DNA from: DASRJG01 sp964647625
Lineage (GTDB): Bacteria > Acidobacteriota > Polarisedimenticolia > Polarisedimenticolales > DASRJG01
Direction of reading: 5' to 3'
Assembly: GCA_964647625.1 (NCBI GenBank)
Contig: CAZYHZ010000131.1
Coordinates: forward strand, 1 to 5,175
Length of the DNA: 5,175 nucleotides
Shown one piece after another: positions 1-5,175 of the stretch. Positions within the stretch are counted from its first letter, which is position 1. Each line of letters starts with the position of its first letter. The translations under genes and the position numbers were made by a program. The notes under the pieces are model-generated. The model saw only the letters and a list, made by a program, of their open reading frames with translations. It ran no database searches and had not been told where the DNA came from.

Positions 1-335
1 TTCGATCCGCCGAACGGCACGTTGCCGATCGCGCACTTGTAGGTCATCAGCGCCGCGAGCGCCATGATCTCGTGCTGATCGACCATCCGGCTGTAGCGGA
101 TGCCGCCCTTGAGCGGCTTTCGGTGGTGGCTGTGCTCGGCGCGCCAGGCCTCGAAGATGACGTACTCGTCGTCGATCTTCACCGGGAACTGCATGTAGTA
201 GACGTTGTTGCAGGCCTTGATCTGGTTGAGCAGCCCGTCCGGCAGATCGACGTGGCGCGCGGCCTTGTCGAACTGACGCGAGACGATGTTGTTCAGGTTC
301 AGATCTTCCGGGCCCTTAGGGGTTCGTTTGGCCAA
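1..335 (-). CDS. Glu/Leu/Phe/Val-family dehydrogenase, probably glutamate dehydrogenase (N-terminal part, truncated by window edge)
   Basis: This is the first ~111 residues of a probable glutamate dehydrogenase, the cytoplasmic enzyme interconverting glutamate with 2-oxoglutarate plus ammonia using NAD(P). Translating the minus strand from 335 gives an uninterrupted frame to base 1. It contains KPLKGGIRYS (the substrate-binding Lys-Gly-Gly motif), then LMTYKCAIGNVPFGGS, which runs into the catalytic P-x-GG-x-K motif. The catalytic lysine codon itself is cut by the edge (only AA is visible). The KGGIRYS...MTYKCA wording resembles the hexameric mammalian/archaeal-like class more than E. coli GdhA. 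I chose the TTG at 335-333 because GGAGG lies at 346-342 with 6 bases between, and no ATG or GTG in this frame is close by. The family is usually about 410-450 residues, so about three quarters lies outside. It starts 40 bp after the methyltransferase stop, so it may share its transcript. Leucine or phenylalanine dehydrogenase is a less likely reading. Confidence 0.9.
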   Translation of the reverse strand, partial: MAKRTPKGPEDLNLNNIVSRQFDKAARHVDLPDGLLNQIKACNNVYYMQFPVKIDDEYVIFEAWRAEHSHHRKPLKGGIRYSRMVDQHEIMALAALMTYKCAIGNVPFGGS

Positions 336-341
336 GACGCG

Positions 342-346
342 CCTCC
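342..346 (-). promoter_or_regulatory. Shine-Dalgarno that decides the TTG start of the glutamate dehydrogenase gene
   Basis: On the minus strand the bases GGAGG are followed by six bases (CGCGTC) and then TTG. This near-consensus ribosome binding site is the main reason for placing the start at 335 and not at an upstream codon in the same open frame. Confidence 0.7.
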
Positions 347-375
347 ATCCAGAGGAAAAGAGCCCGGATTCTAGC

Positions 376-840
376 TTAGATCCAGCGCCGGACGCGCGAC
401 CGGTACGCGCGATAGGCGTCCCCGAACTTGGCTTCGAGATACCGCTCCTCCCGTGCGACGACTCCGATGCGCAGGACGAGAAACAGCGGGACGAGCCCGG
501 TCAGGAACGCCGGCGAGTCCAGCGCGACCCCGACACCGGCGAACAGGCCCATGACCCCGAGGTACAGCGGGTTTCGAGTATGAGCGAAGGGGCCGGCCGA
601 GACGATCGACAGCGCGGGTTGATCGGGCCGCACGTTCGTTCCCGCGGCCTCCATCGTCCGCTTCCCCCACTGCGCGAGCGCGAGACCCGACGCCGCGACG
701 ATTCCGCCGGCCACCCGCGCCCACGCGGGCAAGCCGAAGCGGTACGGGACGATCCAGTGGACCGCCAGGCCGTAGAGGAGGCAGATCCCGAACAGAAGCG
801 GCGGGAAGATCGCAACACCCGGGCGATCGTCCTCCGTCAC
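376..840 (-). CDS. Isoprenylcysteine carboxyl methyltransferase-like (ICMT/PEMT class) small integral membrane methyltransferase
   Basis: With the GTG at 840 this encodes a 154-residue membrane protein, close to the usual size for the bacterial group. Hydrophobic segments lie near residues 9-30, 40-57 and 92-126 (the last probably a helical hairpin). The diagnostic part is GPFAHTRNPLYLG (residues 83-95), the R-(H/N)-P-x-Y-x-G signature of the ICMT/phospholipid methyltransferase fold. It is followed by the Glu pair EER (131-133) and the C-terminal FGDAYRAYRSRVRRW, which carry the S-adenosylmethionine site in this fold. The natural substrate of bacterial members is mostly unknown; lipids or small thiols are possible. 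The frame stays open upstream to an ATG at 1119, but that extension is Arg/Ser/Thr-rich, lies over the PEBP gene and has no membrane character, so I reject it. The GTG overlaps the stop of an 11-codon mini-ORF (GTGA at 840-837). Its own Shine-Dalgarno is poor, so translational coupling to the upstream gene is likely. Confidence 0.82.
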   Translation of the reverse strand: MTEDDRPGVAIFPPLLFGICLLYGLAVHWIVPYRFGLPAWARVAGGIVAASGLALAQWGKRTMEAAGTNVRPDQPALSIVSAGPFAHTRNPLYLGVMGLFAGVGVALDSPAFLTGLVPLFLVLRIGVVAREERYLEAKFGDAYRAYRSRVRRWI

Positions 841-871
841 GGCCGGCCCGGCTCGACGGCCACCGTGCGCA

Positions 872-1408
872 TCACTGTCTCTGGTAGGTGCCGGTGAGCT
901 CCGCGGTCTGGAGGATGTGCCCTTCCATCGCGGCAAGCAGCTTCGCGCGCGTGGGCTTGTCGAGCTCGTGGAGCACGACGTCGAGCGCGTACAGCGTGTG
1001 CACGTAGCGATGGCGGCCGATGGGAGGGCAAGGCCCGCCGTATCCCGTGCGCCCGAAATCGTTCGTGCCTTCGAGGGAGCCCGCGGGAAGGCTCTTGGAT
1101 GGCGACGCCTCCCGAACACCGGTTGCGTCGGCGGGCAGGTTGTACAGGATCCAGTGCACCCAGGTCGTCTTCGGGGCCTTGGGGTCGGGCGCGTCGGGAT
1201 CGGTCACCACGAGTGCCAAGCTCTTCGTTCCCGCCGGAACGCCGGACCACGTCAGGGGCGGCGAGACGTTGGCGCCGTCGCAGGTGTACTTGGCCGGGAT
1301 CGAGCCGTCTTGCTTGAACGCGGCCGAAGTCATTGCGATCCGGCCGGAGGGCCCCACCGCGGCCGCCATCAGACCGAAGAGGACGACACAGGCCGGCACG
1401 ACGTGCAT
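872..1408 (-). CDS. YbhB/YbcL-type PEBP (Raf kinase inhibitor-like) family protein, probably exported
   Basis: This 178-residue protein has the phosphatidylethanolamine-binding protein fold of the bacterial YbhB/YbcL type. Visible signatures are YTCDGANVSPPLTW (residues 41-54), the CR1 motif VTDPDAP (68-74) with WVHWILYNLP (83-92), and the CR2 motif GGPCPPIGRHRYVHTLYALD (124-143). Together these form the anion-binding pocket in the family. The first ~20 residues are hydrophobic (VVPACVVLFGLMAAAVG) and look like a signal peptide with a weakly charged start, so the mature protein is probably periplasmic or secreted. Bacterial members have no agreed enzymatic role; ligand binding is the safest description. 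The ATG at 1408 lies 17 bp after the stop of the dehydrogenase gene and has only a weak GGGG nearby. An in-frame ATG at residue 26 would remove the signal sequence and start just before the conserved domain, so it remains an alternative start. Confidence 0.9.
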   Translation of the reverse strand: MHVVPACVVLFGLMAAAVGPSGRIAMTSAAFKQDGSIPAKYTCDGANVSPPLTWSGVPAGTKSLALVVTDPDAPDPKAPKTTWVHWILYNLPADATGVREASPSKSLPAGSLEGTNDFGRTGYGGPCPPIGRHRYVHTLYALDVVLHELDKPTRAKLLAAMEGHILQTAELTGTYQRQ

Positions 1409-1425
1409 GCCCCGATCTTAACGCC

Positions 1426-3045
1426 TCACGGGCAGGTCGACGCGTTGAACGTGCCGGTCGTTCCCCTCAGGGTTTCGACGTTCGATGCGTTGATGGCCGT
1501 GACCACGTACGCGAACATCTGGCCGATCGACGGATTGACCGTGTCGCCGGCCGGCCAGGTCGGGGTCGAGATCTTCAGGATGCAAGTGTAGGAGCCGCCC
1601 GGCGTCCCGCGATACACGCGGTAGAAAGACACCGGGACGTCGGTCGAGGCGAACAGGTTCTCCCACGTCCAGGGACCGTTCCTCGATAGGAGCAGCTTGT
1701 CGGCCGCACCGAGCCCCGAAACCTCCAAGCTGGTGAACGGCGGGACGAGCTTGCGGACGCTGCCGGCGAGCGACGTGATGTACTCCTCGCCCTGGGCGTC
1801 GATGCCGAAGCTCGACATGTTGCCCGGCAGCGTTCCGCCCGGATCGACCTGGCTCGTGAAATCGACGAGGTTCGTCGCGGCGCCGCCCGACATCACCAGC
1901 GACCTCACGAAGCCCCCGCAGAAATCGCCGTAGAAGTACTTCCCGCGCATGTTCGGCATGCGGCAGCCTCGATACACGTAGCCGCCGGTGATCGAGCAGG
2001 CGCCCGCATGCGAGTACTCGAGGACGGGAAGGGTCAGGCCCGGATCGTGGCAGGCGGGGGAGCTTCCGCAGACTGCGCCGGCGGGATCGCACGTCGTGGT
2101 GTCCGCCGGGTTGTAGCAGTGGGTCGCCTCCATCTGCCGCCAGCCGTAGTTCTCGCCGCCGAGGCTCGTTCCCGGACGCCAGTTGATCTCCTCCCAGCAG
2201 TCCTGCCCCACGTCGGCGACGTACAGGTCGCCGTTTGCGGGATCGAACGAGGGGCGCCACGGGTTGCGAACGCCGAACGCCCAGATCTCGTCGCAGACCC
2301 CGACCCCGGCGCCGTCCTTGAACGGGTTGCTCGAAGGGATGCCGTAGGCCCCGTCGGGCGCTCCGCAATCGGGAGGAAGGGCCTGCGGGTCGACGTTGCG
2401 GACGTCGAGGCGAAGGATCTTCGCGAGCAGCACGTTCAGGTTCTGCCCATTGCCGCAGGGCCCATGTGGGTCGCCGCCGTCTCCGCCGTCGCCGGTGAAC
2501 ACGTACAGGAATCCGTCCTGCCCGAACATCAGCATCCCGCCGTTGTGGTTCGTCTGCGGCTTGAGCAGGCGAAGCACGCGCGACTCGCTGGTCGCATCGG
2601 CGACGTCGGGGTTCGCGCTCGTGGTGTAGCGGGCGACGACGCTGTAGACCTGTCCTCCCACGTTCTCGCTGTAAAACACCCAGAAGTGGCCGCCTGCGCC
2701 CGCATAGCTCGGATCGAACGCAAGGCCCAGGAGCCCCAGCTCGAGATCGTCCGTGGAATCGACCTTCGTGGAGATGTCGAGGAAGGTCGTCCACGTCGAT
2801 GCCGGCTGGCCGTGCGTGTGAAACTTGATGTGGCCGTTGCGCTCGACGATGAAGATCCGCGACTTGTCGCCGGGAGCCGCGGTGACGAACAACGGCTGGG
2901 TCAGCCCGCTCGCCACGACGACCGACGCCAACGTCGAATTTTGCGACTGGGACACGCCGGTGCAATCGAACTGGGCGCGCGCCGGAGCGGCCGCTCCGGA
3001 CAAGAACAAGGCAATTGCCGCTGCTGCGGCACGGCGTGCCATCAT
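1426..3045 (-). CDS. Exported PQQ-dependent sugar dehydrogenase (glucose/sorbosone dehydrogenase family) with C-terminal FN3-like domain
   Basis: This 539-residue protein belongs to the soluble PQQ glucose / aldose sugar dehydrogenase beta-propeller family, which oxidises aldoses outside the cytoplasm. The N-terminus is a clear signal peptide (MMARR, a hydrophobic run, then APARA-QFD with cleavage near residue 24). The propeller spans about 40-435: VERNG (67-71), LLGLAFDP (105-112), NHNGG with the presumed catalytic base His167, the GDGGDGGDP loop (185-193), KILRLDV (209-215), GVRNP with Arg260, DVGQDCWEEIN (278-288), GGENYGW and YGDFCGG. His167 and Arg260 match the base and the PQQ-binding arginine of Acinetobacter soluble GDH. 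Residues ~438-539 form a separate beta-rich, FN3-like tail ending in CP. There are 14 cysteines, all downstream of the signal peptide, consistent with disulfides after export. AGGAGG lies 5 bases before the first ATG and 8 before a second, adjacent ATG (3042), so either could be used. The actual substrate, and whether PQQ is bound, cannot be told from sequence; HHIP-like non-enzymatic relatives exist. Confidence 0.9.
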   Translation of the reverse strand: MMARRAAAAAIALFLSGAAAPARAQFDCTGVSQSQNSTLASVVVASGLTQPLFVTAAPGDKSRIFIVERNGHIKFHTHGQPASTWTTFLDISTKVDSTDDLELGLLGLAFDPSYAGAGGHFWVFYSENVGGQVYSVVARYTTSANPDVADATSESRVLRLLKPQTNHNGGMLMFGQDGFLYVFTGDGGDGGDPHGPCGNGQNLNVLLAKILRLDVRNVDPQALPPDCGAPDGAYGIPSSNPFKDGAGVGVCDEIWAFGVRNPWRPSFDPANGDLYVADVGQDCWEEINWRPGTSLGGENYGWRQMEATHCYNPADTTTCDPAGAVCGSSPACHDPGLTLPVLEYSHAGACSITGGYVYRGCRMPNMRGKYFYGDFCGGFVRSLVMSGGAATNLVDFTSQVDPGGTLPGNMSSFGIDAQGEEYITSLAGSVRKLVPPFTSLEVSGLGAADKLLLSRNGPWTWENLFASTDVPVSFYRVYRGTPGGSYTCILKISTPTWPAGDTVNPSIGQMFAYVVTAINASNVETLRGTTGTFNASTCP

Positions 3046-3086
3046 GACTCCCTCCTCTTGGTCGGTTCTCGACGGACCCCTAAGCC

Positions 3087-3092
3087 TATAAT
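3087..3092 (+). promoter_or_regulatory. Perfect -10 box (TATAAT) of the probable transketolase promoter
   Basis: TATAAT occurs once in the 80 bp divergent intergenic region and is correctly placed for the rightward gene. Transcription would begin near 3096-3099, giving a leader of about 28 bases that contains the Shine-Dalgarno. The -35 is poor: TTCTCG at 3066-3071 has a 15 bp spacer and TTGGTC at 3058-3063 has a 23 bp spacer, neither ideal. A housekeeping sigma-70-type promoter is therefore likely, but its -35 is unresolved. Confidence 0.5.
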
Positions 3093-3113
3093 GAGAGCCT
3101 TTCCGCCGCCTCC

Positions 3114-3117
3114 GGAG
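3114..3117 (+). promoter_or_regulatory. Shine-Dalgarno (GGAG) of the transketolase gene
   Basis: GGAG lies 8 bases before the ATG at 3126. It supports that start, which also matches the usual transketolase N-terminus, with the GHP motif about 30 residues in. Confidence 0.65.
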
Positions 3118-3125
3118 AACACCTC

Positions 3126-5123
3126 ATGTCGCCAGGTCCATCCGCATCGCTGTCGAAGGCCGCCGCGAACACGATCCGATTCCTCTCGGTCGACGCGGTC
3201 GAGAAGGCGAAATCGGGACACCCGGGTCTCCCGATGGGCGCGGCCGATGTCGCGTTCGTGCTGTGGAGCGAATTCCTGCGCTACGACCCGACGGCGCCGG
3301 ACTGGCCCGACCGCGACCGGTTCGTCCTGTCGGCGGGGCACGGCTGCATGCTGCTGTACTCGCTACTCCATCTAGCGGGCTATGACCTCTCGATGTCGGA
3401 CCTTCAGTCGTTCCGCCAGTGGGGGAGCCGCACGCCGGGCCATCCCGAGTTCGGGCACACGGTCGGCGTCGAGGCCACGACGGGTCCGCTCGGCCAGGGG
3501 CTCGGAAACGCGGTGGGCATGGCGCTCGCCGGAAAGATGCTCGCGACCCGGTTCAACGACGCCGACTTCCAGCCCGTCGCCCATCGCGTGTTCGCGCTCG
3601 CGAGCGACGGCGACATGATGGAAGGGATCGCGAGCGAAGCCTGCTCGCTCGCCGGCCACCTCGGCCTCGGAAACCTGATCGTCCTGTACGACGACAACGG
3701 CATCTCGCTCGACGGCAAGACCGCGCTGTCGTTCTCCGAAAACGTTCCCCGTCGATTCGAAGGCTACGGCTGGCACGTGCAGTCGATCGACGGCTACGAT
3801 CACGCGCAGATTGCCGCGGCGATCGAAGCGGCGATCGCGGAGCGGTCGCGCCCGTCGCTCATCTCTTGCAAGACGCACATCGGCTATGGCGCGCCCCACA
3901 AGCAAGACACCGCCGAAGCCCACGGCTCGCCTCTCGGCCCCGAAGAGGCGAAAGCCGCAAAGCTTGCGCTCGGATGGCCGCTCGAGCCCGCGTTCTACAT
4001 TCCCGACGAGGTGCGCGAGTTCTTCCGCGCCCGCGCCGCCGAGGGGGCCGCGCTCCGCACCGGGTGGGAGCAGCGCTTCGAGCGCTGGGCCCACGACAAC
4101 CCCGTCAAGAGCGGACAGTGGGACGCGATCTGGACGAGAACGGTCCCCGACGATCTCGTCGCCCAGCTCCTCGCCGCCGCTCCCGCCGGCGAAGCCGCGA
4201 CGCGCGATCACGGCAAGGCCATCCTCCAGAAAGCCGCCGAGCTGGTCCCCGGTCTCGCCGGCGGCGCCGCCGACCTCGCGAGCTCGACCTTCACCACGAT
4301 CAAGGGCGCCGGCGACATCGCGCCCGGATCGTTCGACGGACGCAACTTCCACTTCGGTGTTCGCGAGCACGCGATGGGCGCGGTGGTCAACGGCATTGCC
4401 TATCACGGCGCCTTCCGTCCGTTCGGATCGACCTTCCTCGTGTTCTCCGATTACATGCGCGGCTCGATCCGCCTCTCCGCGCTGTCGAAGCTTCCGGTGG
4501 TCTTCATCTTCACGCACGATTCGATCTTCGTCGGAGAAGACGGGCCGACGCACGAGCCGATCGAGCAGGTGTCGTCGCTGCGCCTGATCCCGAATCTCCA
4601 TGTGTGGCGCCCCGCCGACGGGGTCGAGACCGCGCTCGCGTGGGGGATGGCCTTGGAGCGCAAGGACGGGCCCTCGGCGCTGATCCTCACGCGGCAAAAG
4701 CTTCCGCCGATCGAGCGCCCGCTCCGGATCGGCGAGCGCGAGCTGCGCCGCGGCGCCTACCTGGTGGCGGGCGACGGCGAGCCCGACGCGATCGTCGCCG
4801 CGACCGGCTCCGAGCTCCACCTCGCCGTCGGCGCGCGTGAGCGCCTGGCCGCCAAGGGGAAGCGTCTGAACGTCGTTTCGATTCCGTGCGTCGAGATATT
4901 CCACCAGCAGGACGCCGCCTACCGGCACTCGCTGTTCCCCGAGGGCGTTCCCGTCGCCGTCATCGAAGCGGGAAAGACCGATCTCTGGCACCGCCTCGCC
5001 GGCCCCTCGGGTCTCGTCATCGGAATCGACCGCTACGGCGCCTCCGCCCCCGGCCCCGTCAACGGCAAGGAGTTCGGCTTCACCGTCGATGCAGTGACAG
5101 CCAAGATCGAGGCTTGGCTGTAG
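3126..5123 (+). CDS. tkt: Transketolase
   Basis: A complete 665-residue transketolase, the usual bacterial length (E. coli TktA is 663). This cytoplasmic, thiamine diphosphate- and Mg-dependent homodimer moves two-carbon ketol units between sugar phosphates in the pentose phosphate or Calvin cycle. The N-terminal PP domain carries GHPGLPMGAAD (His32), SAGHGCMLLY (His72), TTGPLGQG (118-125), the metal-binding SDGD...N motif (Asp161, Asn191) and His266 in EAHGSPLG. The pyrimidine-binding domain has GVREHAMG with the catalytic Glu414, aromatic residues in TFLVFSDYMRG, and GEDGPTHEPIEQ with Asp472 and His476. Arg523 (LTRQ) matches the substrate phosphate-binding arginine. The C-terminal domain runs from about 540 to 665. 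No key residue is missing. It is divergent from the dehydrogenase gene with 80 bp between starts, has its own promoter and appears monocistronic. DXP synthase is excluded by the motif wording and domain order. Confidence 0.98.
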   Translation: MSPGPSASLSKAAANTIRFLSVDAVEKAKSGHPGLPMGAADVAFVLWSEFLRYDPTAPDWPDRDRFVLSAGHGCMLLYSLLHLAGYDLSMSDLQSFRQWGSRTPGHPEFGHTVGVEATTGPLGQGLGNAVGMALAGKMLATRFNDADFQPVAHRVFALASDGDMMEGIASEACSLAGHLGLGNLIVLYDDNGISLDGKTALSFSENVPRRFEGYGWHVQSIDGYDHAQIAAAIEAAIAERSRPSLISCKTHIGYGAPHKQDTAEAHGSPLGPEEAKAAKLALGWPLEPAFYIPDEVREFFRARAAEGAALRTGWEQRFERWAHDNPVKSGQWDAIWTRTVPDDLVAQLLAAAPAGEAATRDHGKAILQKAAELVPGLAGGAADLASSTFTTIKGAGDIAPGSFDGRNFHFGVREHAMGAVVNGIAYHGAFRPFGSTFLVFSDYMRGSIRLSALSKLPVVFIFTHDSIFVGEDGPTHEPIEQVSSLRLIPNLHVWRPADGVETALAWGMALERKDGPSALILTRQKLPPIERPLRIGERELRRGAYLVAGDGEPDAIVAATGSELHLAVGARERLAAKGKRLNVVSIPCVEIFHQQDAAYRHSLFPEGVPVAVIEAGKTDLWHRLAGPSGLVIGIDRYGASAPGPVNGKEFGFTVDAVTAKIEAWL

Positions 5124-5158
5124 GGGACACTCCCTTTATTCACCCATAAGGGGACATT
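5123..5158. repeat. Short direct repeat GGGGACA(C/T)T, twice
   Basis: GGGGACACT at 5123-5131 and GGGGACATT at 5150-5158 are spaced 27 bp apart. They sit in a segment visibly richer in A and T than the genes. The wording resembles GGGGACA-type dispersed intergenic repeats that I recall near REP-associated tyrosine transposases in several high-GC phyla. No transposase is visible before the window ends, so this link is inference. Confidence 0.4.
5131..5154 (+). terminator. Probable intrinsic terminator hairpin downstream of transketolase
   Basis: Bases 5131-5139 pair with 5146-5154 as a 9 bp stem (eight Watson-Crick pairs and one T-G) around a 6-base loop. The following stretch is T-rich but interrupted (CATTCGTCTTTGTTCTTT). 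It sits 8 bp after the tkt stop, where a terminator is expected. A smaller competing hairpin (GGGA-CAC-TCCC, 5124-5134) shares one arm. The stem has only moderate GC and the T tract is not continuous, so it may instead belong to the GGGGACA repeat described separately. Confidence 0.45.
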
Positions 5159-5175
5159 CGTCTTTGTTCTTTCAA

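Noticed and set aside
316..348. ATG at 348-346 (minus) just before the glutamate dehydrogenase start
   Set aside because: It opens a different frame that stops after ten codons (TAA at 318-316). It overlaps the Shine-Dalgarno, so it is not the gene start.
72..374. A 100-codon plus-strand open frame at the left end
   Set aside because: It is antisense to the glutamate dehydrogenase coding sequence, which shows unmistakable family motifs; the plus-strand product shows none.
841..1119. N-terminal extension of the methyltransferase to an ATG at 1119
   Set aside because: The extension overlaps the conserved C-terminal half of the PEBP gene in another frame, is Arg/Ser/Thr-rich, and would add ~93 residues not expected in this family.
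1418..2965. A 515-codon minus-strand open frame in another frame of the dehydrogenase gene
   Set aside because: It is an arginine-rich out-of-frame shadow of the real gene with no signal peptide or domain.
2008..3375. A 455-codon open frame on the plus strand over the dehydrogenase gene and the start of tkt
   Set aside because: It is antisense to a clear PQQ dehydrogenase and crosses the divergent promoter into another frame of tkt. The product is low-complexity Arg/Ala/Val-rich and has no recognisable motif.
3603..3614. SDGD in place of the more familiar GDGC at the transketolase metal-binding motif
   Set aside because: The metal ligand Asp161 and the downstream Asn191 are present, and an SDGD variant is, as far as I know, common in bacterial transketolases. 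It is not evidence of altered function.
3372..4991. A 539-codon open frame on the minus strand lying over tkt
   Set aside because: It lies entirely antisense to a transketolase with all its motifs. Its translation is an Arg/Gly/Glu/Val/Asp-rich mixture without domains, as GC-rich third positions produce on the opposite strand.

Overview
The window is a high-GC bacterial chromosomal segment (roughly two thirds G+C in the genes) with tightly packed, ordinary metabolic genes. GC-rich codon use, an exported PQQ-type dehydrogenase ending in a fibronectin-III-like tail that closes with Cys-Pro, and a GGGGACA-type repeat downstream of a gene resemble what I recall from Acidobacteriota and similar uncultured soil or subsurface lineages. 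That placement is inference, and no marker gene here settles it.

Layout: four genes run leftward and one runs rightward from a short divergent promoter region. Reading leftward from 3045: an exported PQQ-dependent sugar dehydrogenase-like protein (3045 to 1426); 17 bp later an exported PEBP / YbhB-YbcL family protein (1408 to 872); then, almost without a gap, a small membrane methyltransferase of the isoprenylcysteine methyltransferase-like class, probably from a GTG (840 to 376); and after 40 bp the N-terminal third of a glutamate dehydrogenase from a TTG with a strong Shine-Dalgarno (335, running off the left edge). Same strand and short gaps make one leftward transcript plausible. The functions form no known single pathway.

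Rightward from 3126 is a complete transketolase of 665 residues, with all expected thiamine diphosphate and catalytic residues. Its promoter (a perfect TATAAT at 3087) and Shine-Dalgarno lie in the 80 bp divergent intergenic region. After its stop the base composition becomes markedly AT-richer. There is a hairpin followed by a T-rich stretch, and GGGGACA occurs twice, 27 bp apart. This is a likely terminator and possibly the edge of a dispersed repeat.

I see no CRISPR array, RNA gene, transposase or phage gene, and no convincing new system. The points most worth a second look are the 3' repeat/hairpin, the overlapping mini-ORF at the PEBP-methyltransferase junction, and the cysteine-rich exported dehydrogenase with its tail domain.
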